This document shows, in pieces, positions 9,833 to 21,021 of a DNA stretch of 64,000 bases; the first letter of the stretch is position 1; each line of letters begins with the position of its first letter. A program made the translations under genes and the position numbers. The notes beneath the pieces were generated by a model. The model ran no database searches and had not been told where the DNA came from. It worked only from the letters and a program-made list of their open reading frames with translations. The stretch comes from Phytophthora quininea (lineage: Eukaryota > Oomycota > Peronosporomycetes > Peronosporales > Peronosporaceae), in contig JAAVTG010000559.1 in NCBI GenBank assembly GCA_011947345.1, positions 186,001-250,000 on the forward strand, written 5' to 3'.

Positions 9833-12292
9833 TTACTTCGTATCCTCGTCGTCGGAGCTCACGATAATAGAGTCGAGAGCGCCTGTAGTGATTAAATGCT
9901 TTGCCACGGCTCGAAACTCGGCTTCATGTTCTTCCGACAGAATCATGCGCTTGTTTGGCTGGATGCTGATGTTGGAAATGCTGCTTGTTGGTAGCGATAG
10001 AGGCTCTTGACGGACCGATAACTGCTTTCTGTCAGCATCTTCCTGCTCGGATGCAGTATCAAATGATAATTTGTCTGCAGTTGGAGACGATTGATTCTTC
10101 TCCTCAATTGCTTCTTCGGCTGCTGTTGCCGGCAAAAACTTGTTTTAACCGGCTGCAGAGATCATCGATGTATCGCATCATATCGTCCTGGCTTCGGAAG
10201 GCTTCAACCGAAGGGCGAGAGATCCCTTGGATCTGGTCGTCGTCAACAAGTTCACACAATGCTGTGTAAGCCGCTAGAACGTGGTTTTGTGGATGAGCTT
10301 CAGCACGGGCTACGATCAGCTCTTTTTCTAGAACCTCAATCCGTGTCTGATACTCGAGCTGCAAGCAAAAGACCATCAGATCACAGCAAGAAGGAAAGAA
10401 CTCTTTAAACTTACGCGTAACGCTGCTTCCCGGCTTTCATGCATGACCTTCATGTCTTTGAGAACTTGGTCCAATAAATCTTGTCGATCACGCAATCTAC
10501 TTGGTCTTTCACCTCGCAGTTTCGAGTTGCGCTGGAGTTCGACACGTCGGCATTGCGAAGCAAATTTGAGCGTTGAGAGCGTTTCCGATAGATTTTGCCT
10601 GGTCATCAACCGTTGCGATGAGCAACAGGCGTCCGCGGTCGCCTACGAGACGACCTTGCAATAATTTGGTGAGCTGGGAATCTCGGAATCGGATGTGTTG
10701 TTCTCGCTCGTTGGTAGTCGAGAATTGGAACTTTTCCTTCAAGGACGCACGCTGTTGGCTGGCTTTAGGCTGCGCCAGAGCAGCGATAACTCCTCCCAGA
10801 GCGCTGAGTGAACGGTTAATAAACTTGGCCTCTCGAATGCGTTGCTCCTGTCGCGCTCGTGTAGCATGAAGGAAATGTAGAGTGCCTTCCACACGTTCTG
10901 AGCCCGCCAAATCTACAAATGAAATGGTTGAGACTTGATCGTTCCCAAATTCCCTTCATCGCTTTCGTCTTCCTCGTCATCAACTCGACGATCATCGAAG
11001 TAGGAATCGCGGCGACGTTGTTTGAGTGATATGGTCAGCAGTGTGTGACTTCTCGACGACGTCTTGTTCTTTGAGGTGGCGGCGAGCACGCGGTTGCGCA
11101 TTGCAAGTGCCAGTAAGGCGTGTGCGTCTTCGATAGTCGAGATCTCGTACTCGCGTAAATCTGAGACGTAAAACGTTCCATCACGAGATTGTCTCACAGG
11201 AAGATCATTACTACTGACGCCGCGATGACGGCGACTTTCGGAACTGGATGAAGGCTGCGCCAGCAAATCTTGTATGGTCTCGAGATAAATCTGCAGAAAT
11301 GACAAAGTCACAATGGTTTCCATCGGTTCATGCCCAGATTCCGCAGATCTAGCGCTCGCAAACCCTAAAATTTGAGCCAATGCTCGAGGAATCAATCCCT
11401 GTTCGTCATCGTCTGAAAAATCACTTAACATTCCCATGGTGTATGTTTTTCCTGTACCCGTTTGCCCATACGCAACAATTGTGGCATGCTGTTGTCGACC
11501 TTGGCTGTGTGCCTGTAAGACGTGATTTATTAGCGCTTCAACACACTCCGTGTAAACATCGTGCTGCTTCTTCCATGGTGGCAGAATAAAGTCAAAATCA
11601 AAACTGCGCCTGCCAGATACACTTCCTGCAGTGTGCGCTTGAGCTTGCACGAACAAACGGCGTGGGCGGTGTACTCGCCTCGGGAGCAGCGACGCACCAG
11701 AGTCTTCTGGATACACGTATTCTCTGCTTGCTACGAACTCAAAGATGCCACGGCGAACGGTGCCAGAAGACGAACGATCACCGACAGATTTGGCGTCACT
11801 GCTTCCACTACTTGTATAGCTGCTGGAGTCCGATAATTGTCTCCGCTCTTCCGATCTTGTAAAGTGCCTTTCGGCTCGTTGACGTTTTCGAAGACGGCAT
11901 CGAACTGCTACCATGACAGGCCACCTGGATTCATCGGCTTCCTGTGTAGTTTGCCATTCATCACCACCTGGCTGCTTCTTGAAGGATTGACTTGGTTTCA
12001 ATGAACGACCCACGGGTTTTATACCACCAGCGATACCATCAGAGCAGGGTGGGGAAGCTCTAGACTTGCCGCTCTGGTGACGCTTCTTCTTCTGGCGTCT
12101 GGCGTCTTTTTCGGTTCTTAACACAGTTGTTGTGGCTTTAGATCCTAACGAATCCTCACTCGACAACGACGTCGTACTGGACAGCAAGGAGGACGGAGAC
12201 CTTGTCGGCTGCAAGCACAGAGGAACACCGAGAGCATTCGGCATCGACGAAATACCGTCGGCAACTTTGGCGTTACAGTCCCAGCGACCCAA
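9833..12292 (-). CDS. Kinesin motor protein
   Basis: Predicted microtubule motor of 800 residues. The N-terminal 170 residues are basic and Ser-rich. The motor domain has P-loop YGQTGTGKTYTMGM, switch I KTSSRSHTLLTIS, switch II VSTISFVDLAGSE and the relay-helix region FINRSLSALGGVI, followed by FRDSQLTKLLQ and LSETLSTLKFASQCRRVE. A short coiled coil and an acidic tail (SSDDEDTK) follow. One 56-base intron lies at 10359-10414. Three one-base corrections are needed: one base missing near 10944-10954, one extra at 10593-10596, and one extra at 10134-10138. The motor carries Ser-rich insertions. The family is not assignable by eye. Only 96 bases separate the start from the DENN gene upstream. Confidence 0.88.
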
Positions 12293-12388
12293 GAACGTCG
12301 TTTGGAATCAGATCTCAAAAAGATAGTGAAAAGTGAAGAAGCAAGTCTCTGACAGACACTCAAACAAAACTTGTGCATGCTCACCAAT

Positions 12389-15300
12389 CTACCTGCCGTC
12401 GTGTCCAGAAGCATTGACGTTTTCGATATCCCAAACACGAACAGAACCATCCCACGAGCCTGAGTACACGAATGAGTCATGCATCTCAAGACATGTCACG
12501 CCTGAAGTATGTGCCTGCTTTTCGCGGAGGCAGACTCCAGAGTGCATATCCCACACACGCAGCAATCCATCTTCTCCAGCAGACACGAGTTTAGTGAAAT
12601 CTCGCTGTAGGCGAGTGACCGGGCCAAGATGGCCACGTAGCACCAGGCGTGGACCGCGTTGAACGTACCGAAGATCCCATACTCGGACAAGGCCATCCGC
12701 AGCACCAGTGCAAATATTAGGGTCTGCTGGTCCACCAAGACTTACACATTGCACCGGACCGCCGTGTTCCCGCAGCATATGAGTGGGATGCATCGTCCCA
12801 CCACTTCCACGACAAGCAGTATCCCAGACTTTCACTACCCGGTCATTTGCTGCTGTCACCAAGCGTGTGCCTGAAACTTGCAGGTCCCGAACTCCAGCGT
12901 GGTGAGCCTGTACATTAATTTTCAGTTTACAGACAGCGAGATCCCAGATCTGCATCGTGCGACGACGATAACCCAGAGCCACATTGTCGTCGCTGGACAT
13001 CAAGCGCAGACAGCTGACTCCCCATTATCAGTCGGCTTGTTGGTGCCCTTGTGACTGCTGAGAAGTGCTACACTGGTTTCTCGTGTTGTATCCCACAGTC
13101 GGACAGTACCATCATCGGAGCCGGAAACAAGCAAAGAGCGATTAGAGCCAAGTTTTTGGCCAAGTTCCATGCACGTGATAGCAGCTAAATGGCCGTGCAT
13201 TACCAAGCTTCGCTTGGAGATAGCTGAACCATCAACTTCGCTGAAGGCATCCTCCGTGGACGTCATGGTGTTGCTACTAGCGTAGGGTAGCGCAAAAACG
13301 CAAACATGTTCCGCTTCTTAGGTGTAGCACGGAGATCCCAAGAACGTAGCGTGTGGTCTCGTGATCCCGAAACCAGTGTGTTTCCACGCATTTGCACAGC
13401 CACGACCGCGTCACTGTGTCCATCGAGGCGTATTCCTTTTTCGTCGTCGACAGGGTCGATGTCAACCACATTCACGTGGTTATCTGCCATACCACAGGCA
13501 GCGCGACCACTATCCGTGGCAAGACTTAAGACCGGTGATCCTGCATTTGCCAGGACTGCGCTTGGGAACACTGCGCTGGATCTTCGTCGACGCGTGGGTG
13601 GCGTTCGACTCATCCAATCTGCTGCATGCTGACCAGAATCGTTGAGGGTTTCGTTCCTCGCATTAAATGCCTGGCGATTGTGTTGAGGAGCTTCTCGAAC
13701 TGACATCTTTCGGCGGATCACTGTGTTGAGGTCGTATTCCTTTGAGAGCACGGGGCTCTCAGCGAATGTCAGACCTGACTGTGAAGAACCCGTTGCTCCA
13801 CCCACCACTTTCTCAGAACCCTCCAATTTGGACGTAGTACTCGTCGAGTGATTGTTTAGTGTCTTCCTGGTTTGCATCGCATCTTTCGGTGGCGAAGGTT
13901 TAATATCCTTGGACATATCGAGTGCTCGGTATACATTTCCAGCTAGCTGCTTGAGTGTATCGAGCAACTCGGGTCCTTTTGATATGTTGCACACATGACT
14001 GCTACGAACGTCAGCACTTTTTGTAGCGGCACTTCGAAATTGAGCATGTCATACATGAGGCTCCCGATGACGGAGAAGAAGAGTTCATCGCTTACAGCTT
14101 CGGAGGCTTCTTCGTCTGATGCAGTAGGATCAACTTGGTCTGCCGTATCGATTTCACATATAAACGCGTGCTGCCACAAGTCCAGTGAGCGGCAGATTGG
14201 TAGCGATCGCAACGGGGTTACCAAATACTCCTTCTTCGCTACATCACCGACAAGTAAGCGAAAGATGTGTGAGCCAACTAGTTTCTGAAGCAATGTCCAG
14301 AGATCTGAAACACCTCGTACCGAATCCAATGCCGCTGTGTTTGTCTTCCACGTAGTGATAATACTGCGGGGCCACTTGAAGGATGCCTCGCGCCGTTGTG
14401 TAGTCTTCGTGAACCGCACATTGGTTCATCAAAGCTGACGTCAATCTGGCTAAAAGGCGAAATCCAGCGCCGCCAATACAGCTTCCCGAACCCTTCGGAT
14501 TATACCACGCCGACGAGCTCTTGGCGCCCCCAGTTTTTGGAGAAGAGTTCATGGTTTCGACGTATTGATTGCTGGGTTGCATCAAGATCAGCACAAAAGA
14601 TCGCGAGCGTGAGCGCTCTTGAAATTTGCTTCGCAGGCCTGAATACATAAGTGCATCATATAGATTAGATTTGCTTCCGGGCTTTAGACACAACACCATT
14701 CTAGCAAAATTACGCACCCGTATCTCTTCCTCCATAATCGTGTCGTCCGATGTGAACACAGCAGTTAAACACTTATGCAGAATTTGCTCAAGGCGCTCGT
14801 CTTCTGATGATAAATGTCGGCTGCTAGACCCTGCTAGAGACGCCCCTGTACTTAGGTGGAGCCGATACTGGTTCACTTGATGAGCATTTTGGAGCAGATG
14901 AGCATTTTGACTCAACAACTTCGGCTCAACCGCAATCTTTTGTGCCAGCACCTCGTGATTTATCTTTGCCGGCAGATGTGATGATGTTGATGCAAGCTTG
15001 TCAATGTCACTGGCGCTCAAAGCGAAAGGGTCCCATTGACAATCACCTTGCTCATTCAGCAATGCCTCAATTTTCTCCCCAGGTTGCTTGTTGTTTCTCT
15101 CGCTTTGACATCCTCGGCATTGATGGACATATCTAACATTTGATCATTGGCTGTTTCTTCGCTACTATTGAGATCGCCTTGCTCGACTGCGCCAATCTTT
15201 TCCTCCATAATGAGTATTGGTATGTCCATCTTTGCTGGCCCAGTACCCCGGAACGACCGTTGGCTGTTAGGAATGGACAGCGCTCGCATAGACTGTGACA

Positions 15301-17781
15301 ATTGCAATTCCGTGGGGCCACGACAGAGAGTGAGATAAACTGAATGAAAAACACTTAGCCCAGCCGAGCTGTGGCTTTCCAGAAACGCTTGGAATGCTTG
15401 TGTGCAAAATAAGCGCGTCACCAGCGGCACCACCTCATTATCCATCGAGTCGCTCTCGAAGAACCTCCGCTTGTTAAACACAGGAAGTTTTTGATTCACG
15501 AAGAACAAACACTCGCGATATCCCCGTACAAGTGCAGCAATAAAGCACACAAATTCCATACGAATTTGATTTTCTGTGTTCGGTCCCCATTCAACGACGC
15601 CTTTTTGCTCTCTCATCAACTCTTGTTGCAATCCGTCAAAATCATCGTTAGCTTCCTCGATTGTATTGCATGATTCTTGAGTATTAGACCCAGTCTCTCC
15701 ATAAAGCGATGGATGTAAAATGCTTTTCAGTCGACGATACAAACCCTTTGCAAGCTTAAGAGGCAACACTGGCCCACTTGCCTCCTGGAAATGAATTGTC
15801 CCTCGGTCGACATCAACAATGACAAGATGCTCGGGCCGCCCACTTTCCAGCATGGTGTTCAGCCAAGTGGAGTGGATACCTAATATATAGGGCAGTGGTG
15901 CTTGAAGGTACTCGGAAAGTACTCGAGGCAAAATGGGAACGTAAGGATGCTGCCACTGGAACGGATATATGAGCGCACATATCCCCTCCGTCACCGGACA
16001 TAGCAATGACTGCTGTGATGAGTGAACCAGCACCCGGTATTCGCAAAGTACCAGTGTCACAAGGTAAATGATCGTCTTAATGTCGAAGAGCTGGAAAATC
16101 GGCTCGAGAGAATACACGAGCGGCTGAAAGCCTTGCTGAATCGCAATAAAGCTCCTTGCTTTAACGGGAGACGTTTGCGGGGATACACTACGGCGCAGTT
16201 CGGGCCGTGGCAGGTCTTTCATTGTATAGATAGATGTTATCGAAGGCACCACAAGCTGTATGTTCAAGTCATCGACACAGAATTGAACACCAAAAACACC
16301 ACGCACCGGTATCACAATACCTTGGCACAAATTAGCAAGGTGTTTCAGGGTGGCAGCGTTTGTATCAGTATCGCCGTTGTTTCTCCTCCTAGTTTCCACC
16401 ATCCATTTGTGAGCAACAGCCAAAATACATCCCGTACTTTCCTCCATTACGGGAATCCTTGTCAGAAATGCTAAGCAGCTTGAGTACCACTTATGCTGCT
16501 GTTCGGCATCGCCATGTATTGAATCCTCTGGAAGATTTGTCGAGCGTTGATAAAATACCACAAGACATACAACGTAGCATCGACATAGTCCATCGTTTCC
16601 ACCAACTAAGACGAACGAAAAAGTTTGCTCTGCGGTCGTTCACTTTGAGTAATAATTTCAGGCCCATCCGGAAAGCAAAACCATTCAATTTTCGTGGGTA
16701 GGGGAAGTCACGCCGATCAACAAGCGGGTATCGAAAGCGTATCTGCGCTTCATCTAGACTTGTCGGCTCTCCATTATATACAGCAGGCCCCACCACAATT
16801 ACGTAGTCAACCACACCGGACTCCAATGACACGGTCTTGTCTTTCTCGTCAAAATATGCTGGCTTTGATACTGGCGACGCCGACGAGATCTCGTTATTCG
16901 GGGACGGAGGAAGCATCGAGGTCGGCGTTACTCTTCTTCGTTCAGGACTGTGCGAGCTCGTACCGCTGGGAACAAAACACAACGACACTCGCAGAGCAGT
17001 GCGCAGTGCAGGCGAATATTCTTTCGAAACTAGTGGATACCACTGCTCCACTTCTTCACCCTCAGGAAGTCGCGTAAGCGGCAAGCAAACTACACAAGTA
17101 AAATCATTAGAATCTGGATCAACCACACCAAAAGCAGGTACCGTCAATACACCACTACCAACTTTACCTTTCCGATAAACCCTGGACAACTAGTAATGTC
17201 TCCTTGCAGCGGAAGCCTGGCATGGTTCTCATTCCGTGCACGATCCACACAAAACAGTACCAGTTCGTCGCTAGAACTCACATGCTCCATATGAAATTCC
17301 TACGGCACGTAACCAGCAATGAATTAAAACAATTGAGGATCAAATCTGATGTGACAGCACGCACTTCATCCCAGGAAATTGCACTACTCCAGGGCCGAGC
17401 TTCTGTGGCAAAAATGCCCGAGCTTGCAGTGCGGAGCAGCACGCAGATTCTGTCGGGCACTGCGTCCTGCGCTTTTCCGTGCTGCGGCCGCCGCACCGAG
17501 AAGTTTAGCCATGAAGAAGCCGCTGCAGCATTTTCAGTGATTTTAGGAGGCGGTAGATCGATTGCTTGCAGCACTAAGGATGAGAGAAAACGATAGTAAG
17601 AATTAGCACAGTACATAGGTAAGAACCCTTTGATGGAATGGGGACCTCGGATGCGCAGCGGCCCGACGCTCACGTGGCCTGGCTTGGCTGCAGCCTTCTC
17701 GGACGCACTGGCTAGCGCTGCGCAGTTGGGAGACAGCGTAGCAGGCGTGGGCGGCGCGTCGACGCCCGCGGCCGCGCTCAT
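12389..17781 (-). CDS. C2-like / DENN / WD40 protein, SCD1- or DENND3-like Rab exchange-factor candidate
   Basis: Very large protein, 1773 residues after corrections. The N-terminal part (to about residue 250) resembles a C2 domain. The tripartite DENN module follows: uDENN (RYPLVDRRDFPYPRKLNGF, then FSFVLVGGNDG), central DENN (LPYILGIHSTWLNTM, HLVIVDVDRGTIHF) and dDENN (FIAALVRGYRECLFF). The C-terminal third carries seven to eight WD40 repeats (for example SGSDDGTVRLWDT, TGAADGLVRVWDL, SAGEDG, SGSWDGSVRVWDI). DENN proteins activate Rab GTPases. DENN plus WD40 is the plant SCD1 and animal DENND3 arrangement, linked to exocytosis and membrane traffic. One 78-base intron lies near 17090-17168. 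Nine one-base corrections are needed (near 17299, 17088, 16679, 16625, 15078, 14340, 13978, 13265 and 13021). This is the most error-laden gene here, so a pseudogene cannot be fully excluded, although no substitution stop was found. Confidence 0.8.
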
Positions 17782-17934
17782 CCCAAGCGACCGATTCAAT
17801 TTCAAGATGGATGTGTCGAACTTAACAAAGTGGCTACAATTACAGATCTTGCCACATCGGATAATACGATTGGGTGGCAGTAGCAAGGTGGCTACATCTG
17901 GTTGCCCCACGACCAGCCAATCATGACGCGCATC

Positions 17935-17952
17935 CTCATTCGACAATCAATC
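17935..17952 (+). promoter_or_regulatory. Oomycete initiator-like element of the ankyrin gene
   Basis: The bases CTCATTCGACAATCAATC resemble the oomycete initiator consensus and end 18 bases before the ATG at 17971. The region 17782-17970 is a shared divergent promoter with the DENN-WD40 gene. Confidence 0.45.
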
Positions 17953-17970
17953 GACTAAACAACAACAGCA

Positions 17971-18984
17971 ATGGCCGATCTGTCCGTGGAGACGCTGTCC
18001 CTGAACGACCAGCAAGGCTCCGTGGATGAGCAGCTGGATGCCGTCCGTAAGAGCGTGATTGCTGGCAGTGTGGAGCAGTTCCTGGCGGCTGCGGGCGACA
18101 TTGGCGACCGCTCGCCGTTGGTAGTGCTCATGGAGTGGCTGCACACTTGGCAGCAGGAGTACGAGGCGTTTGTGCACGTGCTGGGCATCCAGGGCGAGGG
18201 TGATGACGAAAACGCAGACAGTCAGGCCGAGAAGGACCTGGAGGAGATGGAGGCCGAGGCTGGAGCGCTCATGGAGGGATTTGGGTCTCTGGCCACGACG
18301 CTGCTGCAGCAGCTGGTGGTGGATAACGTGGACGCCATTGTGGACCGCCACGGGTGGACATTGCTGATGCAGGCAGCCAACTCTGGCCTGCTTGGATTGG
18401 CTGAAGAACTGATCGGGCGCAAGGCGGATGTCAACTACGGCGGCACTGCCAATGACTCTACAAATCCTTTGTACTTGGCCGTCGAGTCGGAGCACACAGA
18501 GGTGGCTCTGCTGCTGCTCAAGAACGGAGCGATCGAATCGGCCACGAAGTTGGTCACTACACCTTCAGTGGCTGCGGACCTGGAAAAGGCTGAAGAAGAC
18601 GAGGAAGAGGACGATGACTGCGCGATGTTCCAGGCCTGTCGCTTCGGCCACCTCGATGTGATCAAGGAGATGGTGGTGCTTGGAGCGGATGTCAACTTTT
18701 CGTTGCCGTCTTCGGGCGACCGTGCTCTGCATGTGGCGGTGATGTTCGAGATGCAGGAGGTTGTAGAACTGCTGATTGAAAGCAAGGATATCGAACTGAA
18801 CGCTTTGAACAAGAGCGGCCAGACCTGCCTCTTTGGCGGCGCAGGCGTGGAGTTGCTGGACCTGTTGGTGAAGAAGGGAGTGGACCCCAACGTTAAGGAT
18901 GAGGATGGCGAGACGGCACTGTCAATGGCTCAGGAACTCGGTGACGATGAGGTGGCCGAGTATCTGCTGACGGTGACCGCGTAG
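17971..18984 (+). CDS. Ankyrin-repeat protein
   Basis: Intact single-exon protein of 337 residues. An acidic helical N-terminal half is followed by about five ankyrin repeats (for example HGWTLLMQAANSGLLGLAEE, NPLYLAVESEHTEVALLLLK, DRALHVAVMFEMQEVVELLI, DGETALSMAQELGDDEVAEY). An acidic Glu/Asp insert (near residues 205-214) splits the array. Ankyrin arrays bind other proteins. No catalytic domain is present, so the partner is unknown. The frame has no indel. Confidence 0.85.
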   Translation: MADLSVETLSLNDQQGSVDEQLDAVRKSVIAGSVEQFLAAAGDIGDRSPLVVLMEWLHTWQQEYEAFVHVLGIQGEGDDENADSQAEKDLEEMEAEAGALMEGFGSLATTLLQQLVVDNVDAIVDRHGWTLLMQAANSGLLGLAEELIGRKADVNYGGTANDSTNPLYLAVESEHTEVALLLLKNGAIESATKLVTTPSVAADLEKAEEDEEEDDDCAMFQACRFGHLDVIKEMVVLGADVNFSLPSSGDRALHVAVMFEMQEVVELLIESKDIELNALNKSGQTCLFGGAGVELLDLLVKKGVDPNVKDEDGETALSMAQELGDDEVAEYLLTVTA

Positions 18985-19070
18985 ATTGTATTTTTTCCCC
19001 TTTTACTTCTTCATACAAGTCAATACAAAATGTTTAGACAAGTTTGCACCACAACTCGCCTTGTTCAGGC

Positions 19071-20704
19071 TTAAGCGCTAAGCATCATGGCCGGTTGACG
19101 CAAAGTCGGCTCTAGGAACTGCGGGAGCAGGTGCTCGCTGTTGTAGTCTTCAAGCAGATGCAGGAGTTCCGATCCCTTTAGGCGGATGGCTTTTCGTGCA
19201 CCTTCAAGAACGTGCTGTGGCCATGACCCTGGAGAGCCAAATAGAGCGACAGCCACGTTTCGCAGGCTGTCCCCACACATTCCATCGGCTTCATGCCATC
19301 CTCGTCCACCAACGAGAGAAACAGCGGATACATCGATGGCTTTTCGAACAGGTTTTCGCCGAAAATCTCTTCGAGTTGAGTTGTCGAGCACCACGCGCTC
19401 ATGAGGATGAACACGAACGCGCACTTCGCACAGTTGCAGCACCACTTGTCGCTGTCGAGAGCTTCGTTGCAACTTAAGAAAACCCGTAGAAAATTTTCTC
19501 GTCCCGAGGGGCAGGCCAGTGAGCGGCTCGCAAATGTACGAGCAATTTGCACTTCCCAAAGATGCTGCAGCGCCGAGAAGTAGTGAAGATCTTCCACCAA
19601 GTACTTGCAGATGTAAGCGTGGGCACGCGTCTCAAAGTCAAAGCTCTTATCGTACTGGTGGTTCACCAGACGACCCTCGTGCACCACGTTGTTACCATAA
19701 TTGGCACTGCGTTCGTTGCCCACCGCGACGTGCGTAAAGTCTCCCAAGATCGCAGCCAACACGCTATCGAAAGCCACAAGAGCCGCCCACGGATGTCCCG
19801 CCGGTTCGTAGCGTGTGCCTCCCACCTCACTCTGCCAAATCTTGCTGTCCATGTCGTGTTCAAAACGAAGAGCTGCCTCTCCGGTTCGGTCGCGCGTCAT
19901 CTCACAGATCTCTCGGAAGCGCCAGCTACGCTCAAATTCCTGTGGACGATCGCCTACATGGAGCCACGCGCAGGGCGTATCACTTGACGACAGCAACTGG
20001 TACACCACCAGAGAATCCTTGCCACCACCCCTATAATAGATAAAAACAATAATCTCAGAGATGGCAACAAGCGCTACAAGACGATCTAATCCACTTACAA
20101 TGGGATCAAAACCTTCGTCTTGTCTTCTTGCCTTAAGTTCCTGTTGGGCAGAACCGGTAGAGCTTCACTCTCTGGTGCATCCACATGAATGTACAGCCGG
20201 TCTCGATCCAACCCGTGCAGATACAAATACTCGCTCAAGACATTCTGGTAGAACTCTTCCCAGAATTGGACCTGAAGAATCAAACACCCACCACACATCA
20301 CTACACGGTACCTTAAATACGCTCGAATGACCTACCTGTTCAGGGTTGAGATAGCCCGCCTCAACGCGAATGTTCTTGCAGTTATAGCCCATCCAGAACC
20401 ACGGTAGAATGCACAGTCCAATATGCAGGAGAGCGTTGCGGACGACAGGGGACACTGCGTCCTCATCCAGCATCTTCTTGAAAGGTCCTTTCAGACTCAT
20501 CGTGGCCTGGAAGCGGCGTCCTCCACAGAAATGGAATTGGAAGGTCGCTCTTTGGCAAGCTGTGTCCACGAGGATACTCTCAAAGGTGAGGTACGGTTCG
20601 GACTGCTCCAGCAGTTCCAGGCCCAATCCTGTATCATCGTCGTCGTATTCAGGTTCCGTTTGATTGTCGTTGTGGGAGGAGGCTGACGTCGTGTACGGGG
20701 CCAT
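19071..20704 (-). CDS. MurL-like enzyme (UDP-MurNAc-L-Ala-L-Glu epimerase family)
   Basis: Protein of 500 residues in three exons (introns 20272-20335 and 20031-20098). Motifs I associate with the bacterial MurL family appear in order: ILPWFWMGY and AGYLNPEQVQFWEEFY in the N-terminal domain, IPLGGGKDSLVVYQLL at the exon 2-3 junction, NERSANYGN, VNHQYDKSFDFE, a cysteine pair in KWCCNCAKCAFVFIL, and KPMECVG. In bacteria MurL inverts L-Glu to D-Glu in a peptidoglycan precursor and uses ATP through the GGGKDS loop. Oomycetes are not known to make peptidoglycan, so the substrate here is open. The C terminus needs one extra base near 19221. The family call is from motif memory. At minimum it is a PP-loop-like ATP-binding enzyme. 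The introns show it is nuclear, not bacterial contamination. Confidence 0.7.
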
Positions 20705-21021
20705 GGAAGGGCTAGAGGAATGCTGGAGGAAAAATGAGCGGCGGAGAGACGAAAAGCCACAGGAAAATGATTTGCTGACAGTCCATTGGTTAGAAAATGG
20801 CTACACCTGATAACGGAAACAAAGGGATCTGAAAAATGTTGCCGACAATGGCATTGCTGTTTGTACTTCGCTGACCTGAGCACAATCAAGCGTTATTCAT
20901 GTACACGTGTACAGATGAAGAAAGTTACACCATTACAACGTCTTCACCGGTGCCACGTCGTTCCAACAAAAAAGGCATTTTGTTAAACAAAATCGTCATG
21001 GCTACATTCTGGGCATTGTTG
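20705..21021. other. Short intergenic region
   Basis: It lies between the start of the MurL-like gene and the end of the kinase-IFT57 gene. I see no gene here. It presumably contains the MurL-like promoter. Confidence 0.5.

Noticed and set aside
12389..17781. Calling the DENN-WD40 gene a pseudogene because of nine frame breaks
   Set aside because: All breaks are one-base length changes in short runs, the same type seen in essential housekeeping genes here, and no substitution stop was found in the coding frame.
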